Below, in pieces: positions 25,446-33,871 of a stretch of 36,619 nt of DNA (its first letter is position 1; every line of letters starts with the position of its first letter). Position numbers and translations under genes: made by a program. The DNA is from Blautia wexlerae (GTDB taxonomy: Bacteria; Bacillota; Clostridia; Lachnospirales; Lachnospiraceae), in assembly GCF_013300825.1 (NCBI RefSeq), contig NZ_JAAIMY010000030.1, positions 1 through 36,619 of the forward strand. Direction: 5' to 3'. The notes under the pieces were generated by a model, which did no database searches, was not told where the DNA came from, and worked only from the letters and a program-made list of their open reading frames with translations.

Positions 25446-26186
25446 ATGCTGGTAACAGTTTTAACTGTCGCATTTAATGCGGAAAAGACCATCGCAAGGA
25501 CGATGGTGTCTGTATTGAATCAGACCTATAAAGAAATTGAATACATTGTCATTGATGGTGCTTCTAAAGACAAAACTGTAGAAGTGGCTAAAAGCTATCA
25601 AGCGGCATTTGAAAATACTCCTGGACGGAGCCTAACCATAATATCCGAGCCTGATAAAGGAATGTATGACGGATTGAATAAAGGAGCTAGGATGGCACAT
25701 GGCGTACTGGTGGGACAGATTAATGCCGATGACTGGTATGAGCCGGATGCTGTTGAAACAATGGTTGAGCTTTATAACAAGGAAAAGTATGACGCTGCAT
25801 GGGGAAGTATTCGGATTAAAAAAAAATCCGGCGACATGATCAAACATGCACACATTGGTAAGCTGTGGTCTACCAGTGGCTGGTGTCATCCGGGAATGTT
25901 CAGTCGGAAAGAAACGCTACTTTATTTTCCATACGCATTGGAAACCATGTATGACGATTTTGATTACATTACCGCTGTTCACCAAGCAGGCAAGAAAATA
26001 GTTACTATAGATAAAGTTATCAGCAATTTTGCGTTTGGTGATGGTGGGCAGAGTACTAAGAAAAGCCTGAAAGAAGTTAAGCGGCGTGTTGGTGTTACAT
26101 ATGGCATCTATAAAAAATATGGCATGAGTAAGGGTTACTGGTTTTATAGATGGGCGTATGAGCTTGTAAAATATGTGGCGGGGTAA
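25446..26186 (+). CDS. Family 2 glycosyltransferase
   Basis: This 246-residue GT-A fold enzyme shows VTVLTVAFNAEKTIARTMVSVLNQTY, IVIDGASKDKT, SEPDKGMYDGLNKGARMAHGVLVGQINADDWYEPD (with the metal-site Asp pair) and the acceptor region GWCHPGMFSRKETL. It would add a sugar to the lipid-linked repeat unit at the cytosolic face. A good ribosome site (GAGAGAGG) precedes ATG 25446. It is the first gene of the AT-richer cassette. The sugar is not predictable. Confidence 0.92.
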   Translation: MLVTVLTVAFNAEKTIARTMVSVLNQTYKEIEYIVIDGASKDKTVEVAKSYQAAFENTPGRSLTIISEPDKGMYDGLNKGARMAHGVLVGQINADDWYEPDAVETMVELYNKEKYDAAWGSIRIKKKSGDMIKHAHIGKLWSTSGWCHPGMFSRKETLLYFPYALETMYDDFDYITAVHQAGKKIVTIDKVISNFAFGDGGQSTKKSLKEVKRRVGVTYGIYKKYGMSKGYWFYRWAYELVKYVAG

Positions 26187-26189
26187 AAA

Positions 26190-27341
26190 ATGAGGGTTCT
26201 ATTAATAAATGAAGTTTTCGGTACAACGAGTACTGGAAAAATATGCGCTCAGATTGCAGAACAAATGGAAGCAGAGGGTCATGAAGTTAAAGTCGCCTTT
26301 GGTAGGTGGCCTGATGTTCCTGAAAAATACCAACGGTTTGCTCACTATATCGGCTCTGACTTTGAAGTAAAGCTACACGCCATCCAGACTCGCCTTTTCG
26401 ATACTCATGGATTTGGTTCCAAGGGGGCAACCCGGGAGTTTCTGAAATGGGCAGAAGAATATAAGCCCAACCTACTATGGCTGCACAACCTGCACGGCTA
26501 CTACATTAACGTGGAAATGCTGTTTGATTGGATAAAAAAGCACCCAGAAATGCAGGTGAAATGGACGCTTCACGACTGCTGGGCCTTTACCGGGCATTGT
26601 TCACATTTTTCTTTCGTTCAGTGTGATGAGTGGAAGATCCGATGTGAAAATTGCTCGCAGATGCGGAGTTATCCGTCCTGCTATTTGCGGGGGAATGTTG
26701 GAAAGAATTATGATCGGAAGCATAATGCGTTTACTGGCGTTCCTAATATGACACTTGTTACTCCTAGCAAGTGGCTTGCAGAATTAACACGTCAAAGTTT
26801 TCTGAAGGAGTATTCAGTAGAAGTACACTACAATACTATTGACTTAGGAATATTCAAGCCAACAGCTAGTGATTTTAGAGAACGACTGAGAGCAACGGAT
26901 AAGTTAATTGTACTTGGAGTGGCAAATGTTTGGAATAATCGAAAAGGGTTGGATGATTTTTATGAGTTAGCAAGGATGTTAAACTCGCAAGCATTGATTG
27001 TCTTGGTGGGATTGACAAAAAAGCAGATGAAAAGTCTTCTGCCAAATATGCGAGGATTCGAGCGCACAAACAGTCCACAAGAGCTAGCTGAGTTATACAC
27101 GACTGCTGATGTGTTTGTGAACCCAACTTACGAGGATAATTATCCTACAGTAAATTTAGAGGCACAAGCATGTGGGACTCCAGTTATTGCCTATGACGCA
27201 GGCGGAACAAAAGAAACGTTGAATCTAAAAGAATCAAGGGTTGTACCGGTAGGAGAAATTGAAGAATTGTACCAAGGGGTTATGAAGATGCGAGACAACA
27301 AGTTTAAAAATATGGGGGGGGGTACTGCTCCTTCTCGGTAA
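26190..27341 (+). CDS. GT4-like glycosyltransferase, 3' end altered at a G9 tract
   Basis: The 383-residue GT-B enzyme has an N-terminal acceptor domain (MRVLLINEVFGTTSTGKICAQI, LLWLHNLHGYYINVEML, TLHDCWAFTGHC, a Cys-rich stretch CENCSQMRSYPSC). The C-terminal donor domain includes ANVWNNRKGLDDFYELA, NPTYEDNYPTVNLEAQACGTPVIAYDAGGTKETL. The frame ends abruptly in GGGTAPSR after a run of nine G (27314-27322). With one G fewer the frame would continue 25 codons past the run, to a TGA overlapping the next ATG (ATGA at 27396), the expected coupling. So this copy is probably a shifted version: a phase variant, mutation or sequencing error. It is about 3 nt after the GT2 gene. Confidence 0.88.
   Translation: MRVLLINEVFGTTSTGKICAQIAEQMEAEGHEVKVAFGRWPDVPEKYQRFAHYIGSDFEVKLHAIQTRLFDTHGFGSKGATREFLKWAEEYKPNLLWLHNLHGYYINVEMLFDWIKKHPEMQVKWTLHDCWAFTGHCSHFSFVQCDEWKIRCENCSQMRSYPSCYLRGNVGKNYDRKHNAFTGVPNMTLVTPSKWLAELTRQSFLKEYSVEVHYNTIDLGIFKPTASDFRERLRATDKLIVLGVANVWNNRKGLDDFYELARMLNSQALIVLVGLTKKQMKSLLPNMRGFERTNSPQELAELYTTADVFVNPTYEDNYPTVNLEAQACGTPVIAYDAGGTKETLNLKESRVVPVGEIEELYQGVMKMRDNKFKNMGGGTAPSR
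27314..27322 (+). repeat. Poly-G tract (G9) at a frame break
   Basis: Nine consecutive G, including the G of an ATG codon, lie in the 3' end of the glycosyltransferase gene. Slippage by one base switches between a stop at 27341 and a frame ending at 27399. Tracts of this length are rare in this moderate-to-low-GC DNA; the only other one in the window is at 29697. Confidence 0.85.
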
Positions 27342-27395
27342 TTATTATCATACAATTAATGTTTCTCACCGCGACAAGGGAAAGGCGGTGGCGGC

Positions 27396-28472
27396 ATGAT
27401 TAACAAAGCAAAGAAGGTTGCATATATAGGTGGATGCTGGTCTACAAATGTAGGAAATGGCTTTTTTAATCTCGGTGCCGATTATGTGCTTAAGCAAGTA
27501 TTTGGAACTGAGAATGTCAATATGGTCATGGATCAATCAGCGTTTACTCCAGGCTGGAAGCGTAAAAAAGGCAACATCCCATGGGCAATAAACTATTGGG
27601 AGCATCTAAATGTTGACTATGTCGTCCTTTTGGGTCCTATTTTAACAGAAGCTTTTATAGCAATATGGAAACCAACACTGGATATATTGAAAACACGCGG
27701 AATCCGATATGCAATTATGTCGGCAGGCATGATGAAGTATGATGACAATGTGATTTCTGAAATTAAGGATTATTTTGCCCAAAACCCACCTTATGTGATT
27801 ACGACACGTGATCGCGCAACTTATGATACGTACAAGGATTCAGTCACAAGGATATATGACGGTATTTGCTTCGCTTTTTTTGTGCCCGATTATTACAAAC
27901 CGTTTACGAATGACCTTGGGGATATAATGGCATTAAACTTTGACAAAATTGATGAACCCTACATATATATTGATGAGCCTGAGAAGAAAACAGATATTGA
28001 CTTTAATTTTGAGGGAAATCACTTTGGCATGAAATTCAAAGGCTTATCAGGTATAGGATTAAAGACGGATAGGTTCACGGATGCTTTGATTTATGCTATG
28101 AGTCCGTTGCCAAGAGGTAAGCGGACCGATAAAGTCGGAGCATACACTGTTATTCGTCCGGATCATAGATATAATCCAATGTTCATAAGGAAGGTTTTTA
28201 GATATTCAAATAGTTTCTGTGCGGATATTCCGCACACATATGCAGATGTGTATGCTAATTCGAAATTGACGATTTCAGATCGTGTTCATGCCTGCGCTTT
28301 GACACTAGCATATGGCAATTCGGCTTTTCTCCTTGCGAAAACAGGGCGAAGTGGATTGCTTGCAAGGGTTGGTGCAGAAGAGGTCACACAACACCCAGTA
28401 AGGATTGACGTGGGTAATCTGACTAGAGAAAAAGAAAATTTGATTAGTTGGCTAAAGACAGTAGAGTGGTAA
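27396..28472 (+). CDS. Polysaccharide pyruvyl transferase family protein
   Basis: The 358-residue protein has the family layout of an N-terminal YIGGCWSTNVGNGFFNLGADYVL, a central LLGPILTEAF and MSAGMMKYDD, and a C-terminal ADVYANSKLTISDRVHACALTLAYGNSAFLLAKTGRSGLLARVG. It would add a pyruvate ketal (from PEP) to a sugar of the repeat unit, giving an acidic group; some relatives do other sugar transfers. It lies between two paralogous glycosyltransferases. The ribosome site is modest (GGCGGTGG), consistent with coupling from the upstream gene when its frame runs through. Confidence 0.88.
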   Translation: MINKAKKVAYIGGCWSTNVGNGFFNLGADYVLKQVFGTENVNMVMDQSAFTPGWKRKKGNIPWAINYWEHLNVDYVVLLGPILTEAFIAIWKPTLDILKTRGIRYAIMSAGMMKYDDNVISEIKDYFAQNPPYVITTRDRATYDTYKDSVTRIYDGICFAFFVPDYYKPFTNDLGDIMALNFDKIDEPYIYIDEPEKKTDIDFNFEGNHFGMKFKGLSGIGLKTDRFTDALIYAMSPLPRGKRTDKVGAYTVIRPDHRYNPMFIRKVFRYSNSFCADIPHTYADVYANSKLTISDRVHACALTLAYGNSAFLLAKTGRSGLLARVGAEEVTQHPVRIDVGNLTREKENLISWLKTVEW

Positions 28473-28486
28473 TGGAGAAAAGTGTG

Positions 28487-29587
28487 ATGAAAGGAATGCG
28501 AATTCTAATTATTAACGAGGTTTGCGGCACGGGGAGCACTGGCAAGATCTGTGCTGATATAGCGCGACAATATGAAGAAAAAGGATATGAGGCCAAGATA
28601 GCGTATGGTCGTAAAAGTTATGTCCCTGATAACTGCAAACAGTATGCAATTAGAATAGGTAAATCAGCTGATGTCTATTTCCATGCGTTGAAAACGATGG
28701 TGCTTGATCAACATGGTTTCGGCTCGACTTATGCCACAAAAAAGTTTCTGAAATGGGCAGATGATTATAATCCAGATATAATATGGCTTCATAATCTTCA
28801 TGGTTATTATATAAATGTTGAATTACTCTTTCAATGGATAAAGAGGAAAAACGTCGAAGTGAAATGGACGCTACATGATTGTTGGGCGTTCACAGGTCAT
28901 TGCACACATTTTTTAATAGCTAATTGTGACAAATGGAAAACTCAGTGCAAGCAGTGTCCACAGAAAGGGCGGTATCCAGCAAGTAGATTTTTAGATAATT
29001 CTGAGAGCAATTACAAGAGAAAGAGAGAAGCCTTTGGAGGAGTGGAAAATCTGACATTAATTACGCCGTCCCAATGGCTGGCTGATCTGACACGTTACAG
29101 TTTTCTTAGAGAGTATCCAGTAGAAGTTAAATACAATCGTATTAATACAGATGTCTTTAAACCGACAGCAAGTAAGTTTAGATACAAATATAATATTGAG
29201 AATAAAACCATGATCCTTTGTGTGGCAAGTCGCTGGAGTAAGCGGAAAGGAATCGATGATGTTATTCAGCTCTCAAAGAAGATCAATGAGAATACAGTGA
29301 TCGTTATGGTTGGGGTGGATAGGAAGCAGCTGAAAGAATTGCCGAATAATATAATCGGAATCAACCGAACAGAAAATGCTCATCAGTTGGCTGAAATCTA
29401 TACTGCGGCTGACTTGCTTTTTAATCCGACTAGAGAAGACACCTATCCGACAGTTAATCTTGAAGCAGAGGCGTGTGGAACAAAAGTTATTACCTATGAC
29501 GCAGGAGGTAGCAAAGAAACTTTGCACAATCCAAAGTCGGCAGCAATACCAGTAGGAAATTATAGTGATGTTTTGAAATACATATAA
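28487..29587 (+). CDS. GT4-like glycosyltransferase, paralogue of the gene at 26190
   Basis: This GT-B enzyme of about 366 residues is close to the gene at 26190 along most of its length: MRILIINEVCGTGSTGKICADI, WLHNLHGYYINVELLFQWIK, TLHDCWAFTGHCTHF, a Cys-rich CKQCPQKGRYP, VASRWSKRKGIDDVIQL, and NPTREDTYPTVNLEAEACGTKVITYDAGGSKETLH. ATG 28487 is preferred because GGAG lies 9 nt upstream; an ATG at 28472 overlaps the previous stop (TAATG) and is the alternative. The protein ends at VLKYI, shorter than usual for the family, but without a homopolymer. Confidence 0.88.
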   Translation: MKGMRILIINEVCGTGSTGKICADIARQYEEKGYEAKIAYGRKSYVPDNCKQYAIRIGKSADVYFHALKTMVLDQHGFGSTYATKKFLKWADDYNPDIIWLHNLHGYYINVELLFQWIKRKNVEVKWTLHDCWAFTGHCTHFLIANCDKWKTQCKQCPQKGRYPASRFLDNSESNYKRKREAFGGVENLTLITPSQWLADLTRYSFLREYPVEVKYNRINTDVFKPTASKFRYKYNIENKTMILCVASRWSKRKGIDDVIQLSKKINENTVIVMVGVDRKQLKELPNNIIGINRTENAHQLAEIYTAADLLFNPTREDTYPTVNLEAEACGTKVITYDAGGSKETLHNPKSAAIPVGNYSDVLKYI

Positions 29588-29600
29588 AGGAGAAGTAAAA

Positions 29601-30538
29601 ATGACGATTTTTCAGAGTTCAGCTTATTTTGAATCTTTTGGAATAACACCTTTGTGGTATGAGAAGAATTCCTTGAGAATTCCTTATGAAAAAGGAGGGG
29701 GGGGGTGACTTTTGAAAGTACTTTGTTGCGGAGCGAAGATATAAGTGCAGATTTCATTTCAAGTGCATTATCGGAATTGAAAGCAAATCAATTAGTATTT
29801 CGTAAAATCATTGGCTGCAATAATAAGAATATACATTCTCATGCAGTATGGAGAGAGGTTTCTCAAGACTATATTTTGGATTTGAGACAATTTCATGAGC
29901 CGATGGAATATTTAGGATCGATGGGAAAAAAGACGCGGCAGCATTTAAAGAATTATCGAAGCAGGTTAAATAGAGCATGTGAGTTTGATTCATTGAAAGT
30001 ATTTGAGATGACTGGGAATGAGCATAATAAAGATGAATTCTATGCGGCAGCAAATCGAATATATGAAATGAACGAGTTAAGATGTGTTGAAAAGGGGTTT
30101 CATGCAGGAACAAAGAAAGAATGGATAGATGTAGCCTATAAAAGTGGAAAACTTGTTTTATATAGGCTGAATGACCGCATCATTGCGGGAACCTTGATGA
30201 CATATGATGGAAAACAAGCTTTTTTACATTCAATTGCTCACGATCCTCAATATGACAACTGGAATATTGGAAGTTTGGTTCTGCTGGATACAATATCTTA
30301 TGCGATAAATGATGGAATCCTATTCTTTCACTTTTTGTGGGGGAAATGCGAATATAAGACTCGTTTTTTAGCAGTCGAATATCCACTCTATGATTTGATT
30401 ATCTATAGAAAGTGGCTTCCATACATAATTGCGAAAGAAAAGGCAACTTTTAATGAAGTGGTGATAAAGGGAAAGAATGTTTTGCGTCCGTATTATAGAA
30501 AGATTAGAAAGTTGAAATCGGGAGGAAAGCAAGATTGA
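29601..30538 (+). CDS. GNAT/FemAB-like acyltransferase, split by a G9 frameshift
   Basis: A well-placed start (AAAGGAG then ATG 29601) opens MTIFQSSAYFESFGITPLWYEKNS...YEKGGGG and stops at 29706-29708 directly after nine G. The rest, in another frame from a GTG at 29705, runs 277 residues to 30538. It has features of the GNAT/FemAB-like superfamily (MGKKTRQHLKNYRSRLNRA, the GTKKEWIDVAYKSGKLVLYRLNDRIIAGTLMTYDGKQAFLHSIAHDPQY core, and NIGSLVLLDTISYAINDG). A G7 or G10 tract would join both parts into about 312 residues; G8 or G9 stops early. Likely role: acyl or aminoacyl decoration of a sugar. GTG 29705 could support some translation, as GGAG is near. Confidence 0.75.
29697..29705 (+). repeat. 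Poly-G tract (G9) at a second frame break
   Basis: Nine consecutive G (29697-29705) separate the start at 29601 from the main reading frame of the acyltransferase. G7 or G10 would restore one continuous frame. It lies 2.4 kb from the first G9 tract, in the same transcript. Confidence 0.85.
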
Positions 30539-31233
30539 AAATAGCGTTTAGCTGGGATGATGGAGCACTAGAGGATCAAAAGCTGTTCGAGCTGCATGAA
30601 AAATATGGAATTCCTGGGATGTTTTTTGTCCCTACAAGAAATTGTGAGGGGAGAGAAGTACTCACACCCGAAATGATGCGTGCGGCAGAATCTGAATGTG
30701 TTCGATTTGGTGGACATACGGAAAACCACACTTATCTAACGAGTATTCCGTTGGAAGAAGTCGAGCAAGAGGTTCTTTTAAATAAGGTTTTTCTGGAACA
30801 TACGCTGGGACATGAAATTGAGGATTTCTGCTTGCCAGGTGGAAAATATACTCCTGAGATACTTGATATTGTTAATAAGCATTACAAAACCATTAGAACA
30901 GCAGATACTATGAATTTCAAGTACACTGGCGGCGAACTGAAGCCGGCAATCCATTTTTATCCTCGTGGTAGTAAGTCACTGCTTGGAAATGCCATAAGGA
31001 ATAGGAGTATACCACAGGGAGCATATATTGCATTACATTATAAAATGAATTATTTTGAGCTGGTTTCTAGCTTAATCAGAAATGAGCAGAGAAAAGAAGA
31101 TAGTGTAGTAATGGTATGGGGACATAGTTGGGAGTTAGAAAAAGAACATCTATGGGGCGAACTGGAAAAATTAATGAAGCAGGATTTTGTGAAGAAAAAT
31201 GCTGTGGGTTATCAAGAGTGCTTTAGGCGGTAA
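30535..31233 (+). CDS. Polysaccharide deacetylase (NodB, CE4) family protein
   Basis: The 232-residue protein has the NodB motifs: D8-D9 in FSWDDGALED (catalytic base and metal ligand), H61 and H65 in FGGHTENHTYL (metal ligands), FCLPGGKYTPE, and the C-terminal VMVWGHSWELE. It would remove acetyl groups from N-acetylated sugars. There is no signal peptide, so it would act on intracellular lipid-linked or nucleotide-linked sugars. It starts at TTG, overlapping the previous stop (TTGA), after GGGAGG. Confidence 0.9.
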   Translation: MKIAFSWDDGALEDQKLFELHEKYGIPGMFFVPTRNCEGREVLTPEMMRAAESECVRFGGHTENHTYLTSIPLEEVEQEVLLNKVFLEHTLGHEIEDFCLPGGKYTPEILDIVNKHYKTIRTADTMNFKYTGGELKPAIHFYPRGSKSLLGNAIRNRSIPQGAYIALHYKMNYFELVSSLIRNEQRKEDSVVMVWGHSWELEKEHLWGELEKLMKQDFVKKNAVGYQECFRR

Positions 31234-32388
31234 ATGAGGATGAAGATAGTACATATTTGCCTTTGCGGGGCAATGACTGATGGTTTCAATTACCAGGAAA
31301 ATGTTATTACAAAGTATCACAAGAGAATGGAATACGATGTAACGATAATTGCATCACAATGGATTTGGGATTCTGCTGGAAAACTGCAAAAAACAGATAC
31401 AACGGATTATATCAATGATGACGGCGTAAAAATGGTTCGGCTGCCAATAAAGCATGGAACAGTCAATAGTCGATTGAAAACATATCCTAACCTATATGGC
31501 GCAGTTGAAAAAGAGCAACCGGATATTCTCTTTATTCATGATTGCCAGTTCCTTGACATTAGGAAATTAGCAGTCTACGCAAGGAAGCATCCAAGTGTAA
31601 GAGTATATGTTGATAATCATGTTGATTATTCAAATGGAGCACATGGCTGGCTCTCAAGAAATTTGCTTCATAAAGGTTTATGGCGAATATGTGTGAAGAA
31701 AATTGAACCTTACGTTACTAAATTCTATGGGGTGCTTCCTGCTAGAGTCGAATTTCTGAAAGAAATGTATGGACTGCCAGCAAATAAATGTGAACTTCTT
31801 GTAATGGGAGCAGATGATGAATTGGTTGAGAAAGCAGCATCAACTCGTGAGACTATAAGAAACAAATATGATATACAAAGCGATGACTTTCTTGTGGTCA
31901 CGGGCGGAAAAATCAACCAGTTTAGGCCAGAAACATTGGAACTGATGTCGGCTGTAGCAGAAAGCAAATATAGAAGGATTAAAATGTTAATATTCGGCAG
32001 TGTGGAGGAAACACTAAAACCACGATTTGATAGCCTATGTAAAAATGATAGGCTTCAGTTTGTGGGCTGGCAAAATGTAGAAAATACATACTGTTTAATG
32101 AACGCAGCAGACCTTATAGTTTTTCCAGGATTGCACTCTGTAATGTGGGAGCAAGCTGTTGCGTTAGGAATTCCTTGTGTATTTCGAGATATTGAGGGCT
32201 TTCACCATGTTGATCTAGGGGGAAACGCTGTTTTCCTAAAGGATGTTACAGAGGACTCCTTAAAGAAAACGATTGAAGACTTGTATTCGTCGCCGGACGA
32301 ATATAGGCGAATGAAGGATATTGCAAGCCGAAAAGGAATGCAATACTTTTCATATAAAAACATATCTAAAAGAAGTATTGAAAAATAA
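31234..32388 (+). CDS. Glycosyltransferase, GT4-like
   Basis: This 384-residue GT-B protein has an N-terminal domain with VHICLCGAMTDGFNYQENVITKYH and a C-terminal donor domain with VVTGGKINQFRPETLELMSAV, MLIFGSV, FVGWQNVENTYCLMNAADLIVFPGLHSVMWEQAVALGIPCVF. The final glutamate region (here MWEQAVALG) occupies the place of the GT4 E-x7-E motif but is divergent. It follows the deacetylase directly (TAA then ATG). ATG 31240 is an equally possible start. Sugar specificity unknown. Confidence 0.85.
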   Translation: MRMKIVHICLCGAMTDGFNYQENVITKYHKRMEYDVTIIASQWIWDSAGKLQKTDTTDYINDDGVKMVRLPIKHGTVNSRLKTYPNLYGAVEKEQPDILFIHDCQFLDIRKLAVYARKHPSVRVYVDNHVDYSNGAHGWLSRNLLHKGLWRICVKKIEPYVTKFYGVLPARVEFLKEMYGLPANKCELLVMGADDELVEKAASTRETIRNKYDIQSDDFLVVTGGKINQFRPETLELMSAVAESKYRRIKMLIFGSVEETLKPRFDSLCKNDRLQFVGWQNVENTYCLMNAADLIVFPGLHSVMWEQAVALGIPCVFRDIEGFHHVDLGGNAVFLKDVTEDSLKKTIEDLYSSPDEYRRMKDIASRKGMQYFSYKNISKRSIEK

Positions 32389-32404
32389 AACGGAGGAAAA
32401 GGAA

Positions 32405-33724
32405 ATGTCTCTCTACGAAAAGATCGTTTCTAAACAAGAAAAACTTGCGCTGGTTGGTTTGGGCTATGTTGGTATGCCCATTGCCGTTGCTTTTGCAAAG
32501 AAGGTTGACGTCATTGGCTTTGACCTGAATAGTGAAAAAATCAACTTGTATAAGCAGGGAATTGATCCGACAAAAGAAGTCGGTGATGCTGCAATCAAAA
32601 AGACCACTGTGGACTTCACGGATGACGCAACAAAGTTGAAAGAAGCTAAGTTCATTATCGTTGCTGTACCGACTCCGGTTAATACGGATCATACTCCTGA
32701 CTTGACGCCGGTTATCGGTGCTTCCGAAATAGTTGGTCGAAATCTGACGAAAGGCTCCATTGTTGTTTACGAGTCAACAGTCTATCCCGGTTGCACTGAA
32801 GATGTCTGCATTCCAATTCTTGAAAAGGAATCGGGTATGAAGTGTGGTGCAGACTTCAAGATTGGCTATTCTCCTGAGCGTATCAATCCGGGTGACAAGG
32901 TACATCGTCTCGAAAATATCCGAAAGATTGTTTCCGGTATGGATGCGGAAACCTGCGAAGAGATCAAAAACATGTATGACTTGGTTATTGAAGTCGGTAC
33001 TTATCCTGTTTCCAACATCAAAACAGCAGAGGCAGTGAAGGTTGTAGAAAACAGCCAGCGTGATATTAATATTGCGTTTATGAATGAACTGGCAATGGTC
33101 TTTGATCGGATGGGTATCGATACCAATGAAGTTGTTGACGGCATGAATACCAAATGGAATGCACTGGGCTTCCGCCCTGGCTTAGTTGGTGGCCACTGCA
33201 TTGGTGTTGATCCGTACTACTTCACATACGAAGCGGAAAAGCTGGGCTATCACAGTCAGATTATTCTGAATGGACGTATTGTCAACGACAGCATGGGTGC
33301 ATATGTTGCTGATGCTGCAATTAAGAAAATGATTGAAGCGGATCAGGCACCTAAGAAGTCCAAGGTCGTGATTCTGGGACTTACTTTTAAGGAAAACTGC
33401 CCGGATACTCGTAATAGCAAGGTGAATGATATCATCAAGCATCTCAAGACTTATGGCATTGATCCTGTCGTAGTTGATCCATGGGCAAGTGAACGTGATG
33501 CCATGCGTGAATATGGTGTTCAGTTACATGGCATGGAAGATGCAAGGGATGCGGATTGCGTTATTGTGGCGGTGGCACATAACGAGTTTAAGGCAATGAG
33601 CCTTGATGATATCAAGAAACTCTATAAGACCAGCGCAGACGATGAGAAAGTTCTGCTTGATGTGAAGGGGCTTTATACTGTGAAGGCTCTTGATGAGTCC
33701 GGTATGCGTTATTGGAGATTGTAA
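32405..33724 (+). CDS. Nucleotide-sugar dehydrogenase (UDP-HexNAc type, TviB/WbpO-like)
   Basis: The 439-residue enzyme oxidises C6 of a UDP-sugar to the uronic acid in two NAD-dependent steps. Visible are the NAD fold LALVGLGYVGMPIAVAFAKK, the VPTPVNTDHTPDLTPV loop, YESTVYPGCTED, AEAVKVVENSQRDINIAFMNE (catalytic Lys/Asn), catalytic Cys in VGGHCIGVDPYYFT, and the C-terminal GLTFKENCPDTRNSK. This matches the group making UDP-GalNAcA or UDP-ManNAcA rather than UDP-Glc dehydrogenase, judged from memory. ATG 32405 follows GGAGGAAAAGGAA. Its codon use is GC-richer (many CTG, GGT, GTC, TCC) than the AT-rich genes on both sides, suggesting separate origin. Confidence 0.9.
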   Translation: MSLYEKIVSKQEKLALVGLGYVGMPIAVAFAKKVDVIGFDLNSEKINLYKQGIDPTKEVGDAAIKKTTVDFTDDATKLKEAKFIIVAVPTPVNTDHTPDLTPVIGASEIVGRNLTKGSIVVYESTVYPGCTEDVCIPILEKESGMKCGADFKIGYSPERINPGDKVHRLENIRKIVSGMDAETCEEIKNMYDLVIEVGTYPVSNIKTAEAVKVVENSQRDINIAFMNELAMVFDRMGIDTNEVVDGMNTKWNALGFRPGLVGGHCIGVDPYYFTYEAEKLGYHSQIILNGRIVNDSMGAYVADAAIKKMIEADQAPKKSKVVILGLTFKENCPDTRNSKVNDIIKHLKTYGIDPVVVDPWASERDAMREYGVQLHGMEDARDADCVIVAVAHNEFKAMSLDDIKKLYKTSADDEKVLLDVKGLYTVKALDESGMRYWRL

Positions 33725-33871
33725 TGAACTATTGATTATATACATCTGATGCGTGAATATAATCATGATACTTATTGTGTGGAAAAAACTCAGGCTGGTG
33801 TGGCTTGTGGGATATAGGTCTTTGAGCAATACGATAAAGTGTCTAGCCAGCTGTGAGTGAGGAGACGTATC

